A DNA stretch of 64,000 nt, from positions 4,026,501-4,090,500 of the forward strand of contig NZ_CP104965.1 of the NCBI RefSeq assembly GCF_025452235.1, written 5' to 3'. Below, one piece after another: positions 55,819-64,000 of this stretch. The DNA comes from Devosia neptuniae (GTDB lineage: Bacteria > Pseudomonadota > Alphaproteobacteria > Rhizobiales > Devosiaceae). A program made the position numbers and the translations under genes. Numbering within the stretch: the first letter of the stretch is position 1; the number at the start of each line of letters is the position of its first letter. A model generated the notes under the pieces. That model saw only the letters and a program-made list of their open reading frames with translations. It was not told the origin of the DNA and did not search any database.

Positions 55819-56748
55819 ATGAGCCGCAATTTTCTGGTCGTCGACCCCGAAGAAGGCATCGAGGTGCTCAAGGGGCTGGCGTCGACAATCCGCATCCGCA
55901 TTCTGAAGCTTTTGCATGTCGAAGGGTCGATGAACGGCAATGACATTGCCGAGAAACTGGGCCTGCCCCAGTCGACGATTTCGACCAATATCCAAGTGCT
56001 GGAAGCGGCCGGACTGATCCGTACCGAGACGCAGAAAGCGCGGAAGGGCAATCAGAAAATCTGCCATTCGATGTTTGATGAAGTGCTGGTGATGTTCAAG
56101 GAAGACATCTCGCCGCTGAAGTCCAACAGCATCGAAGTGGCCATGCCGCTTGGACTTTATACCAGTTGCGAGGTTTCGGCGCCGTGCGGGTTGTGCTCGA
56201 GCGAGGGAATTATCGGGTTGCTGGATGTGCCCGATACTTTCCTTGATCCGGACCGGATGAAGACCGGGCTGATCTGGTTCACGCGGGGATATGTGGAATA
56301 TCAATTTCCCAATAATGCCAAGCTGAGCCAGAACAAGATCGAGGCGATGGAATTTTCCATGGAGCTGAGCTCGGAAGTGCCGGGCACTTCGGCCGACTGG
56401 CCCAGCGACATCACGCTTTCGGTCAATGGCACGGAAATCGGCACCTGGACGTCGCCGGGGGACTTTGGGGACAAACGGGGCGTCTATACCCCCGATTGGT
56501 GGAAATTGAAGGGCAGCCAATATGGCAAGCTCAAAAGCTGGCGCGTGATGCCGGACGGCACCTATGTCGATGGCGTCAAGATATCCCCAGTGTCGCTGGT
56601 AGATCTGGACCTGGCCAATCATCACTCGATCCGGCTGCGCATCGCGGTGAAGCCCGACGCTAAACATCCAGGCGGCATCAATATTTTCGGTCGCGGCTTC
56701 GGCAATTACGACCAGGACATCATCCTGCGGCTGCAGACTGAACGCTGA
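55819..56748 (+). CDS. ArsR-type HTH regulator with large C-terminal domain
   Basis: Protein of 309 residues. The first ~90 are an ArsR winged helix (LKGLASTIRIRILKLLHVEGSMNGNDIAEKLGLPQSTISTNIQVLE). The rest is a domain of ~210 residues with CEVSAPCGLCSSEGIIG (three closely spaced Cys) and a beta-rich carbohydrate-binding-like part (NGTEIGTWTSPGDFGDKRGVYTPDWWKLKGSQYG). This architecture corresponds to COG4189-type regulators that sit by glycoside hydrolases. It precedes the GH51 gene by 110 bp and should sense an arabinose- or xylose-containing sugar. Confidence 0.75.
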   Translation: MSRNFLVVDPEEGIEVLKGLASTIRIRILKLLHVEGSMNGNDIAEKLGLPQSTISTNIQVLEAAGLIRTETQKARKGNQKICHSMFDEVLVMFKEDISPLKSNSIEVAMPLGLYTSCEVSAPCGLCSSEGIIGLLDVPDTFLDPDRMKTGLIWFTRGYVEYQFPNNAKLSQNKIEAMEFSMELSSEVPGTSADWPSDITLSVNGTEIGTWTSPGDFGDKRGVYTPDWWKLKGSQYGKLKSWRVMPDGTYVDGVKISPVSLVDLDLANHHSIRLRIAVKPDAKHPGGINIFGRGFGNYDQDIILRLQTER

Positions 56749-56818
56749 TTTAATCCCCGTCGAATTTGTTTGCCCTGCCCCTTGCGCGACGCGCCCGACC
56801 TCGTTTACAACGGGGCAA

Positions 56819-56832
56819 CTGATATAAATCAG
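56819..56832. promoter_or_regulatory. CTGAT-ATAA-ATCAG box upstream of the GH51 gene
   Basis: A perfect inverted repeat 26 bp before the GH51 start, matching in sequence and 4-bp spacing the CCGAT-N4-ATCAG box before the oligosaccharide transporter. It is probably a binding site of the adjacent ArsR-type regulator. Confidence 0.45.
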
Positions 56833-56858
56833 AAAATCGGGATTGAAGGGAGGACCAA

Positions 56859-58370
56859 GTGAAGGCGTCCGTTACTGCGCATAAGGACTACACGATTTCG
56901 AAAATCGATGATCGTGTGTATGGGGCATTTCTGGAACATCTGGGCCGGGCGATCTATGAGGGCATTTATGAGCCCGACCACCCGACCGCCGATAAGGATG
57001 GCATGCGCGGGGATGTGGCCAAGCTGGTCAAGGACCTCAATGTACCGGTAGTGCGCTACCCCGGGGGTAACTTCGTTTCGGCCTATAATTGGGAAGACGG
57101 CATCGGGCCGCGCGAGCAGCGCCCTACCCGCCTCGACTTGGCCTGGCACACCTCGGACAGCAATGCCGTTGGCGTGCATGAATTTGCCGATTGGTGCGCT
57201 ACCGTGGGCACCGAGATGATGCTGGCCGTGAACCTGGGTTCGCGCGGCGTCGATGAGGCGCGCAATTTCCTCGAATATGTGAACCATCCCGGCGGCTCCT
57301 ACTGGAGCGACCTGCGTATCAAGAACGGCCGCAAGGAGCCGTGGAACGTCAAAATGTGGTGTCTCGGCAACGAGATGGACGGACCCTGGCAGGTCGGCCA
57401 CAAGGATGCGGATGAGTATGGCAAGCTGGCTGCCAACACGGCGCGGGCCATGCGCATGTTCGACAAATCACTGGAACTGATCGTGTGCGGCTCGTCCAAT
57501 TCGGACATGGCGAGCTATCCCGATTGGGAGCGCATCGTGCTGGAGCATACCTATGATCACGTCGATCATATCAGCCTGCACATGTACTTCGCCAACCGCG
57601 ACAACAACACGCCGAACTATCTGGGTCTGAGCGAAAAGCTCGACACCTATATCGAGACGGTCGCCTCGACCATCAAGCAGGTCAAGGCCAAGAAGAAGTC
57701 CAAGCGCGACGTCTATATTTCCTTCGATGAATGGAACGTCTGGTACCATTCCAACAAGAAGGATCGCGAGATCCTGGACGGCAATAGCGGCTGGCCGCAT
57801 GCGCCGGGCCTGCTTGAGGACATCTACAATTTCGAAGACGTCCTGATGGTGGGGTTGATCCTCAACACCTTCATCCGCCGCTCGGACGTGGTGAAAATCG
57901 CCTGTATCGCGCAGCTGGTGAACGTGATCGCGCCGATCATGACGGAAAAGGGCGGCCCGGCCTGGGCGCAGACCATCTACTACCCGTACTTCTTCGCTTC
58001 GGTGTTCGGTCGCGGTACAGCCTTGCAATTGCTGGTCAATTCGCCCGGCTACGAGACGACGCATGCAGCCGACACGCCATTCGTCGACGTTTCGGGCGTG
58101 CACAATGAAGAGGAAGGCACGCTGAGCTTCTTCCTCGTCAACCGGCACACCAGCGAAAGCATCGAGACGGAAGTCAGCCTGCAGGGCTTTGGCGCCGGCA
58201 CGGTGATCGACCACCAGGTGATGACCCATCCCGACCTCAAGGCGGTCAATACCGCCAAGAAGCAGGATGAAGTGGCCCCGCGCAAAGGCACTGGCGCCAA
58301 GATTGCCGATGGCAAGCTGAGCGTGACCCTGCCGCCTTACTCGTACCAGATGGTGCGCGTGAAGATCTGA
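56859..58370 (+). CDS. alpha-N-arabinofuranosidase, GH51
   Basis: Enzyme of 503 residues typical of intracellular GH51 arabinofuranosidases. The acid/base Glu is in WCLGNEMDGPWQ (about residue 174) and the nucleophile Glu in ISFDEWNVWY (about 293); VVRYPGGNFVSAYNWEDGIGPREQRP is the diagnostic N-terminal region. No signal peptide: it acts in the cytoplasm on imported arabino-oligosaccharides. GTG start after GGGAGG. It is flanked by its likely regulator and by the oligosaccharide transporter. Confidence 0.93.
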   Translation: MKASVTAHKDYTISKIDDRVYGAFLEHLGRAIYEGIYEPDHPTADKDGMRGDVAKLVKDLNVPVVRYPGGNFVSAYNWEDGIGPREQRPTRLDLAWHTSDSNAVGVHEFADWCATVGTEMMLAVNLGSRGVDEARNFLEYVNHPGGSYWSDLRIKNGRKEPWNVKMWCLGNEMDGPWQVGHKDADEYGKLAANTARAMRMFDKSLELIVCGSSNSDMASYPDWERIVLEHTYDHVDHISLHMYFANRDNNTPNYLGLSEKLDTYIETVASTIKQVKAKKKSKRDVYISFDEWNVWYHSNKKDREILDGNSGWPHAPGLLEDIYNFEDVLMVGLILNTFIRRSDVVKIACIAQLVNVIAPIMTEKGGPAWAQTIYYPYFFASVFGRGTALQLLVNSPGYETTHAADTPFVDVSGVHNEEEGTLSFFLVNRHTSESIETEVSLQGFGAGTVIDHQVMTHPDLKAVNTAKKQDEVAPRKGTGAKIADGKLSVTLPPYSYQMVRVKI

Positions 58371-58589
58371 CGCGGTCGGTCAATGGTGTGGGGATCACCC
58401 CACACCTACACTGCTATCGAGCATGGGGATAACCTTCAGCATGGATTCCGGCCCGCGCCGGAATGACATTGTGGTTGGTTGCCGTTTTGTGGGTTCCCAC
58501 CCGGCGCCGTGGAGGCTGCCACCCCTTGAGGGAAGAGCGAAATCACGCCCGGTTCGGGCAGCGCAAATGCGTTGACCGACACCCCTTAT
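58371..58589. other. Intergenic stretch with degenerate repeat fragments
   Basis: Contains GGATTCCGGCCCGCGCCGGAATGAC (58443-58467), a remnant hairpin resembling one arm of dispersed repeats, and a CACCCCTTGAGGGA fragment. I see no ORF or promoter that can be supported. Confidence 0.4.
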
Positions 58590-58675
58590 ACGCTAACGGA
58601 CTGTTAGCGTTGAGAACCGCTAAGGTGCTCATTTAGAGCGTTCAAAGGGACGCACCAGCGACGGTGCGTCCCTTT
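58590..58675 (+). terminator. Two hairpins ending in a strong terminator-like stem
   Basis: ACGCTAAC-GGACT-GTTAGCGT (58590-58610) is followed by AAAGGGACGCACC-N6-GGTGCGTCCCTTT (58644-58675), a perfect 13-bp stem leading into TTTGTATTGTAT. The second hairpin should stop transcription from the GH51 gene. Together they also have the outline of a small RNA with a 3' terminator, but no convincing promoter was found. Confidence 0.6.
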
Positions 58676-58694
58676 GTATTGTATATCACGGTTT

Positions 58695-58708
58695 CCGATT
58701 TACATCAG
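58695..58708. promoter_or_regulatory. CCGAT-N4-ATCAG box upstream of the oligosaccharide transporter
   Basis: Matches the CTGAT-N4-ATCAG box at 56819 in nine of ten arm positions with identical spacing. It lies directly after the terminator hairpin and before the leader of the binding-protein gene. Confidence 0.4.
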
Positions 58709-58753
58709 ATAGTGCGTTGACAATGACGGATGGTTGAGTAGCATATCGGACGA

Positions 58754-58826
58754 GCGCCGGAGGGCGCCAAGTTGGAATGCTGGAGGCATTTCAGCCGACG
58801 TGCTGGAGGGCACGCCACAAGGGAGG
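58754..58826 (+). promoter_or_regulatory. Three GGAG-loop hairpins before the ribosome site, CsrA/RsmA-like target
   Basis: GCGCC-GGAG-GGCGC (58754-58767), GGAATGC-TGGAG-GCATTTC (58774-58792) and CGTGC-TGGAGG-GCACG (58799-58814) stand in a row and present GGA in each loop. The ribosome site GGGAGGA follows at 58821. Repeated GGA-loop stems next to the ribosome site are the classic CsrA/RsmA binding arrangement. Whether this organism has CsrA cannot be seen here. Confidence 0.5.
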
Positions 58827-58831
58827 ATCAA

Positions 58832-60757
58832 ATGGATAGACGTAGCTTTATGATGGGTACGGCAGTCAGCGCGTTGCTGCTGGCGAGCAAGGGCCTGGCC
58901 TTCGCACAAGAGGCCGAAGGCGTAGCGCCGGACCTGGCGCAATTCCCGCGCAACGAGACTGTCATCGTGCACAACCCAGAGGGGATCATCCGTAATCCGG
59001 GTTGGTTCAATCCATGGGTTGTCGGCGCCGGCAATGGCACCAGCAATGGCTTGCACCAGCTGACCACGGATACGCTCTGGCTGATCGATCCCGATGCCGG
59101 CGTGGCGGGCGCGAGCGAGAACGCCATCTACAATTCGCTGGCCGACGATCTCTGGCAGTATAACGACGATTTCACGGAAATGACCGTGAAGCTGAAACAG
59201 GGCATCACCTGGAGCGACGGCGTAGATTTCACCGCCGACGACGTGGTCTATACCGTCGAAAAGCAGAAGGCGACGCCCGGCACCCCGTTCAATGGCGCGT
59301 TTACCGCGCAGGTCGCTTCGGTGGAAGCAACCGACCCCTATACCGTTCACTTCAAGCTCAACGCCTCCAATTCGCGCTTCCACACGCTGTTCTCGGTGCG
59401 CTGGACCGGCGCCTGGATCATGCCCAAGCATGTGTTCGAGAAGGTCGAGGACATCCTCAGCTTCGACAATAACCCGCCGGTGAGCCTGGGGCCGTATACG
59501 CTGCATTCGTTCGATCCGAACGGAACCTGGTATATCTGGGAAAAGCGCGCCGATTGGGAAAAGACCGCACTGGGCATGGTGGGCGAGCCCAAGCCGCGCT
59601 TCATCATCTATCGCAACAACATGTCCCCGGATAACCGCCTGATCGAGATGCGCAATGGCAATCTCGACATGGTGCATGACTTGACCCCGGAAGCCACATT
59701 CTCGGTGGTGGCGCAGGACCCGCAGATCAAGGGTTGGTTCCCCGGCTTCCCCTATGCCCATCCCGATCCGACGCTGGTGATGGCGATCTTCAACCTGCAG
59801 AACCCCAAGTTCCAGGACAAGCGCGTGCGCTGGGCCCTGACGCTGATGCTCGATGCACGGGCCATGTCGATGGCCAGCTATCGCGGCGCTGCGACGCTGT
59901 CGGCGATTTCGGTGCCGCCAACCGGCACCCATCCGCGCGACTATCATGGGCCATTGCAGGAATTTCTCACCAATTACGAGATCGACACCGGCACCAGCAA
60001 GGTCAAGCCATACGACCCCGAAGTCGGGCTGCAGATCGCCGAGATGGTTCGCCCGCAATTCGGCGACGCCGTGCCGAGCGACGAAACCGCCATCCGCAAT
60101 GCCTTTGGCTATGGCTGGTGGAAGCAGAATATCCCGGCGGCCGAAGAACTGCTGACTGCTGCCGGCTTCACCAAGAATGGCAACCAGTGGACGCAGCCGG
60201 ATGGCCAACCCTTCACCTTCTCGGTGATGGTGCCGACCGATGGCGTGGTCAACCGGCTGGGCTCGATCATCGCCCAGACCTGGGCGCAGAATGGCGTGCA
60301 GGCACAGGTGGAAGCGGCCTCGGATACCTGGGATCGTCAACGCGTCGGCAATTACGAAGTCAACATTGCCTGGGCGGTGGAAACCTGGGGCGGTCACCCC
60401 GACCTCAGCTTCTTCCTCGACAGCTATCATTCCGATTACGTGGTTGAGCCCGGCGCCTCGCAGCCCGATCGCAACTGGATGCGCTGGAAGGATCCGCGGC
60501 TCGACGAAATCATTGAGAAAATCCGTGGCATCGACTTCAACGATCCCAAGGGGATCGAATATGGCACGGACTTCGTCAAGCTCCACCTCGAGGAGATGCC
60601 GAACATTCCGATCATGGCCTATAACGTGTTCTCGCTCCAATCGACCCGCTACTGGACCGGCTGGCCGAACGCGGAAAACAACTACGCCAATCCGGTGACC
60701 AATTGGTCGAACGGGCGGTACATCTTCACCCAGATCACGCCTGCTACGGGCGCGTAA
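58832..60757 (+). CDS. Opp/Dpp-type ABC transporter substrate-binding protein, Tat signal
   Basis: Family 5 binding protein of 641 residues. The start MDRRSFMMGTAVSALLLASKGLAFAQ is a Tat-type signal with twin Arg. The body has EFMTV-like family features such as TEMTVKLKQGITWSDGVDFTADDVVYT and DKRVRWALTLMLDARAM. Length above the usual ~530 suits oligosaccharide-binding members. With a GH51 enzyme next door the likely ligand is an arabino- or xylo-oligosaccharide rather than a peptide. The ATG at 58832 follows GGGAGGA. Confidence 0.87.
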   Translation: MDRRSFMMGTAVSALLLASKGLAFAQEAEGVAPDLAQFPRNETVIVHNPEGIIRNPGWFNPWVVGAGNGTSNGLHQLTTDTLWLIDPDAGVAGASENAIYNSLADDLWQYNDDFTEMTVKLKQGITWSDGVDFTADDVVYTVEKQKATPGTPFNGAFTAQVASVEATDPYTVHFKLNASNSRFHTLFSVRWTGAWIMPKHVFEKVEDILSFDNNPPVSLGPYTLHSFDPNGTWYIWEKRADWEKTALGMVGEPKPRFIIYRNNMSPDNRLIEMRNGNLDMVHDLTPEATFSVVAQDPQIKGWFPGFPYAHPDPTLVMAIFNLQNPKFQDKRVRWALTLMLDARAMSMASYRGAATLSAISVPPTGTHPRDYHGPLQEFLTNYEIDTGTSKVKPYDPEVGLQIAEMVRPQFGDAVPSDETAIRNAFGYGWWKQNIPAAEELLTAAGFTKNGNQWTQPDGQPFTFSVMVPTDGVVNRLGSIIAQTWAQNGVQAQVEAASDTWDRQRVGNYEVNIAWAVETWGGHPDLSFFLDSYHSDYVVEPGASQPDRNWMRWKDPRLDEIIEKIRGIDFNDPKGIEYGTDFVKLHLEEMPNIPIMAYNVFSLQSTRYWTGWPNAENNYANPVTNWSNGRYIFTQITPATGA

Positions 60758-60872
60758 GAGCCTCCCCGGTGGCTCGGCCTACGGGCCGGGCCGCATGGGG
60801 ATGAATGTGTGGACGCGAGTCTCGGTTGGGATGAGGGGCTTCTTTCTGCACTTCTGGCATGAGCGAGCGCAG

Positions 60873-60940
60873 AACCCCTCACCCTGATTTTCTGCTGAAC
60901 GCAGAAAATCTGTCCCTCTCCCTCAAGGGGCGAGGGGAAG
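60873..60940. repeat. Palindromic repeat between binding protein and permease genes
   Basis: CCCCTCACC/GGCGAGGGG-type ends enclose the perfect hairpin GATTTTCTGC-TGAAC-GCAGAAAATC and a CTCCCTCAAGGGG core like that at 11998. It lies within the transporter operon. Confidence 0.75.
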
Positions 60941-60967
60941 AAAGGGCCGAGGTCGCGAGGTAAATAT

Positions 60968-61972
60968 ATGAACACTTATCTATGGTTTGTCGGCAAGCGC
61001 ATCCTGCAATTGCTTGCGGTTATCTTTTGCGGGGTTTCGGCGACGTTTCTGGTGACGCATCTGTCTCCGATCGATCCGGTGGAACAGGTGCTGGGACGAT
61101 TGTCAGCCCGCTCGAACCTGTCGCCCGAGGCCATCGCCTCGACCCGCGCGGCGCTGACCGAGCTTTATGGCACCGGGCAGCCGATCGTGACCCAGTATTT
61201 CAATTTCTGGGCGCGCCTGCTGCGCGGCGATCTGGGCCCCTCGCTATTGGCCTTCCCCACCCCCTCAATGGAACTGGTCGCCCGCGCCCTGCCCTGGACG
61301 CTGGGCCTGTTGACCACTTCGACGCTGATCACCTTCATCATCGGCAATCTGTTTGGCGCGCTGGCGGGCTATAATCCCGATAACCGGTTTTTCCAGGCGT
61401 TCGGCATCGTCGCCATCGCCGTGCAGCCGATCCCCTATTATGTGGTGGCGTTCATCCTGCTGGTGATTTTCGGCTTCCTGTGGCCGGTGCTGCCCATTTC
61501 GGGCGGCTTTGCCATGGATGTGCGGCCGGGGCTGACGCTGACCTATATCGGCTCGATCTTGCAGCACTCCATCCTGCCGGCGCTATCGCTGGTGCTGGTC
61601 GGGTTTGGCGGCTGGTTCCTGGGCATGCGGGCGCTGGTGTCCAATATCGTCAACGACGATTACGTGACCTATGCCGAATTGGGCGGGGTGAGCCGCCGGA
61701 CCATCGTGGACGCCTATATCATCCGCAACGCCATGGTGCCGCAGCTGACGGCACTGGCCATGGCGCTGGGCGGGGTGTTTTCGGGCACCGTCATCACCGA
61801 GCAGGTGTTCAACTATCCCGGCATCGGCTCGTTGCTGATCGATGGGGTGAACTATGGCGATTATTCGCTGGTGCTGGCGGTATCGACCGTCTCGATCACC
61901 GCGGTGGCCCTGGCGATCTTCATCGTCGACCTGCTGCATCCTTTGCTCGATCCCCGCGTGCGGACGGAGTAG
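60968..61972 (+). CDS. Opp/Dpp-type ABC transporter permease, DppB-like
   Basis: Inner-membrane permease of 334 residues: the N-terminal span LWFVGKRILQLLAVIFCGVSATFLVTHLSP is followed by a periplasmic stretch and five further spans. The EAA-type loop YVTYAELGGVSRRTIVDAYIIRNAMVPQLT is typical. The next permease begins 6 bp downstream. Confidence 0.9.
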   Translation: MNTYLWFVGKRILQLLAVIFCGVSATFLVTHLSPIDPVEQVLGRLSARSNLSPEAIASTRAALTELYGTGQPIVTQYFNFWARLLRGDLGPSLLAFPTPSMELVARALPWTLGLLTTSTLITFIIGNLFGALAGYNPDNRFFQAFGIVAIAVQPIPYYVVAFILLVIFGFLWPVLPISGGFAMDVRPGLTLTYIGSILQHSILPALSLVLVGFGGWFLGMRALVSNIVNDDYVTYAELGGVSRRTIVDAYIIRNAMVPQLTALAMALGGVFSGTVITEQVFNYPGIGSLLIDGVNYGDYSLVLAVSTVSITAVALAIFIVDLLHPLLDPRVRTE

Positions 61973-61978
61973 GCCCCT

Positions 61979-62836
61979 ATGTTTGCAGTATTTCGCGACC
62001 TCATCCGCTATAATCTGGAATTCACCATCGGGCTGATCCTGGTCGGGTTCGTGGTGATTTTCGCCGCGCTGAGCTTTTTCTCGCCGGTGGATCCTACGTT
62101 GATCTACATGACCGTGCCCGACCAGCCGCCCTCGCCACAATATTGGTTCGGCACCAATTCGCGCGGGCAGGACCTGTTCTGGCAGCTCTCCGCGGCGTTC
62201 AAGAACAGCCTGATCTTCGGCATCACCGTGGCGGTGCTGAGCCGTATCATCTCGATCGCGGTGGGCCTGCTGTCCGGCTATGCCGGCGGCTGGGTGGACC
62301 GGGTGCTGATGTTCATCAACGACATCTTCGTGGCCGTGCCGATCTTTCCGATCCTGGTGCTGTTCTATTTCGTGCTGCGCAATAATCTGGACAGCTTCAC
62401 GCTGGCGCTGATCATGGCGTGTTTCGGCTGGCCGTTCGACGCGCGGCTGATCCGCTCGGTGGCGCTGGGGCTCAAGCACCGTGAATTCACCCGGCATGCG
62501 GTGTTTGCCGGCATGAGCACCCGCAAGGTGCTGCTCGAAGAGCACCTGCCCTATGTGATGCCGATCGTGTTCGCGACCTTCATGAACAACATGCTGTGGT
62601 CGATCGGGCTGGAAGTGACCATGGCGGTGCTGGGCTTCACCAATCTGAATAACCCCACTATCGGCACAGTGCTCTACTGGGCCAATTCCCACTCGGCCAT
62701 GATGGTGGGCGTGTGGTGGTGGATCCTCATTCCGGTGGTGCTGATCGTCATCACCTTTATCGGGCTGTTCCTGCTGGCCATGTCGATGAACGAATATATC
62801 GACCCGCGCAGCCGCCTTCGCCGTATGGGAGCTTGA
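61979..62836 (+). CDS. Opp/Dpp-type ABC transporter permease, DppC-like
   Basis: Inner-membrane permease of 285 residues with the DppC hallmark YWFGTNSRGQDLFWQL in the first periplasmic region, six spans and the loop EFTRHAVFAGMSTRKVLLEEHLPYVMP. It shares its stop with the start of the ATPase gene. Confidence 0.9.
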   Translation: MFAVFRDLIRYNLEFTIGLILVGFVVIFAALSFFSPVDPTLIYMTVPDQPPSPQYWFGTNSRGQDLFWQLSAAFKNSLIFGITVAVLSRIISIAVGLLSGYAGGWVDRVLMFINDIFVAVPIFPILVLFYFVLRNNLDSFTLALIMACFGWPFDARLIRSVALGLKHREFTRHAVFAGMSTRKVLLEEHLPYVMPIVFATFMNNMLWSIGLEVTMAVLGFTNLNNPTIGTVLYWANSHSAMMVGVWWWILIPVVLIVITFIGLFLLAMSMNEYIDPRSRLRRMGA

Positions 62837-63867
62837 TGATGGCCAATGAAATCCTGACCGTCGATGGGCTCAAGGCCTATTACCAGATGAACTATTACGG
62901 CGTGCAACGCGAAGTGCGGGCCGTCGACGACATCACCATGAGCATCAAGCGCAATGAGGTTTATGGCATTGCGGGGGAAAGCTCGTCGGGCAAAACCTCG
63001 TTTATCAAGGTGCTGGCGGCGGCGATGCGACCGCCGTTCCGGGTGGTGGCAGGCTCGGTCAAATATGATTTCAAGGGGCATCCGATCGATGTCGCTACGG
63101 CCAGCGACAAGCAGATCGAGGCGGTGCGCTGGAAGCATCTGAGCTACATCATGCAGGGCTCGATGAGCGTACTGAATCCGGTGCGCCGGATCGGCAAGAC
63201 GTTCGAGGATTTTGCGGCCAAGCCCCTGGGCCTGTCGGGCGATGCGTTCAAGCAGCGGGTGATCGGGCATCTGGACCGGCTCAAGCTGTCGCCGGATGTG
63301 TTGCGGGCCTATCCGCATGAGCTCTCGGGCGGCATGCGGCAGCGCGTGACCATTGGGCTGGCGACGGTGTGCCACCCCGAATTCATCATTGCGGACGAGC
63401 CGACCACCGCGCTGGACGTGGTGGTGCAGAAGGAAGTGCTGAGCCTCATCCGCGATATTCAAAAGGAAATGGGCGCCTCGGTGGTGTTCGTGACGCATGA
63501 TATGAGCGTGCATGCCAATGTGGCCGATCGCGTGGGCATTATCTATGCCGGGCGGCTGGTGGAGGAAGGGCCGACGCGCGAAATGTTCTTTGCGCCCAAG
63601 CATCCCTATACGGCCCATCTGGTGGCGAGCCTGCCGCGCATTGGCGATACGGCGCAGCGCCCGGCGCTGGAGGGACGGCCGCCGAGCCTGGCGTCACCAC
63701 CGACGGGGTGCCGGTTTCATCCGCGGTGTCCGCTGGCCGTGGACAAGTGCAAGACCGACGTGCCGCCGATGGAAACGGTAGGCAAGGATCACCGCACCGC
63801 CTGCTGGCGCTGGAAGGATGTGGAGCCGCTGGTGGCGCCGCATGCAAGCCACGGGGTGATGGCATGA
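62836..63867 (+). CDS. Opp/Dpp-type ABC transporter ATP-binding protein, DppD-like
   Basis: ATPase of 343 residues: Walker [10 protein letters not shown], signature [16 protein letters not shown], Walker B FIIADEP, H-loop VTHD and the C-terminal oligopeptide-transporter motif [15 protein letters not shown], whose cysteines may hold an iron-sulfur cluster. The Walker A has Ser-Ser where Gly-Ser is usual. It overlaps both neighbours by a few bases. Confidence 0.92.
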   Translation: MMANEILTVDGLKAYYQMNYYGVQREVRAVDDITMSIKRNEVYGIAGESSSGKTSFIKVLAAAMRPPFRVVAGSVKYDFKGHPIDVATASDKQIEAVRWKHLSYIMQGSMSVLNPVRRIGKTFEDFAAKPLGLSGDAFKQRVIGHLDRLKLSPDVLRAYPHELSGGMRQRVTIGLATVCHPEFIIADEPTTALDVVVQKEVLSLIRDIQKEMGASVVFVTHDMSVHANVADRVGIIYAGRLVEEGPTREMFFAPKHPYTAHLVASLPRIGDTAQRPALEGRPPSLASPPTGCRFHPRCPLAVDKCKTDVPPMETVGKDHRTACWRWKDVEPLVAPHASHGVMA

Positions 63868-64000
63868 GCACGCTGCTGGATATCAACAATGTCTCCAAGC
63901 AATTCACCATGGGCGGGCTGTTGTCGCGCAAGGTGGTCAATGCCGTGGAGGGCGCAAGCTTTTCGCTGAGCGTCGAGAAGCCCGAGATTTTCACCATTAT
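63864..64000 (+). CDS. Opp/Dpp-type ABC transporter ATP-binding protein, DppF-like (partial)
   Basis: The first 45 residues only ([35 protein letters not shown]), the beta-strand-rich N-terminus of a second oligopeptide-type ATPase before its Walker A. The start overlaps the preceding stop by 4 bp. The gene runs off the window. Confidence 0.8.
   Translation, partial: MSTLLDINNVSKQFTMGGLLSRKVVNAVEGASFSLSVEKPEIFTI

Noticed and set aside
58572..58591. Promoter TTGACC...TTATAC for a small RNA
   Set aside because: The spacing between the boxes is only about 8 bp, far from the 16-18 bp required.

Overview
The window is GC-rich, densely coding DNA of an alphaproteobacterium. The gene families (C-P lyase, ugp, many CUT1-type sugar ABC transporters, SolA, PIG-L and RraA proteins) and the dispersed palindromic repeats suggest the Hyphomicrobiales, with Devosia and its relatives the best guess. 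That placement is inference: no rRNA or other marker gene is present. I saw no tRNA, CRISPR array, prophage or insertion sequence.

Layout. (1) 1-4510: a minus-strand NMT1/SsuBC-type ABC transporter operon with a flavodoxin-fold oxidoreductase lies divergent from an IclR regulator, a degenerate FolD paralogue and a secreted SnoaL-like protein. Repeated GTTCG/CGAAC boxes in front of these units suggest one IclR regulon. (2) 4629-13480: carbon-phosphorus lyase locus: a 2H-phosphoesterase (DUF1045), phnM, phnN, a PhnF-type repressor with a palindromic operator, phnGHIJKL and a hexapeptide transferase. Palindromic repeats interrupt the operon twice. (3) 13516-18792: ugpBAEC for glycerol-3-phosphate uptake plus a TIM-barrel protein, with a Pho-box-like site in front. 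Blocks 2 and 3 together form a phosphorus-acquisition island.

(4) 19101-29821: acid-sugar locus: a GntR/FCD regulator, three enolase-superfamily proteins, a NIPSNAP protein, a sugar ABC transporter and an RraA-type aldolase. (5) 29889-30422: a small secreted aspzincin-like protein. (6) 30568-44673: a divergent ROK-controlled locus: ABC transporter, argininosuccinate-lyase-like C-N lyase and PfkB kinase on one side; ROK, large PIG-L deacetylase and SolA-like amine oxidase on the other; then a convergent Tat-exported PIG-L paralogue that shares a promoter motif with the divergent region. This is the best candidate for an undescribed catabolic system. (7) 44870-45319: an Rrf2 regulator.

(8) 45473-51987: a LacI-controlled sugar ABC operon containing a five-bladed-propeller glycosidase, with a 34-bp perfect palindrome upstream. 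(9) 52193-55730: a 53-residue secreted protein with its own terminator, a cysteine-synthase-like PLP enzyme and an MFS exporter with a C-terminal extension. (10) 55819-64000: an ArsR-type regulator, a GH51 arabinofuranosidase and an Opp/Dpp-type ABC transporter running off the window. The last unit has a leader with three consecutive GGAG-loop hairpins.

Overall the window is a nutrient-scavenging region: six separate ABC uptake systems, each beside a local regulator and catabolic enzymes, for phosphorus sources, sugar acids, plant-type glycans and amine-containing compounds.
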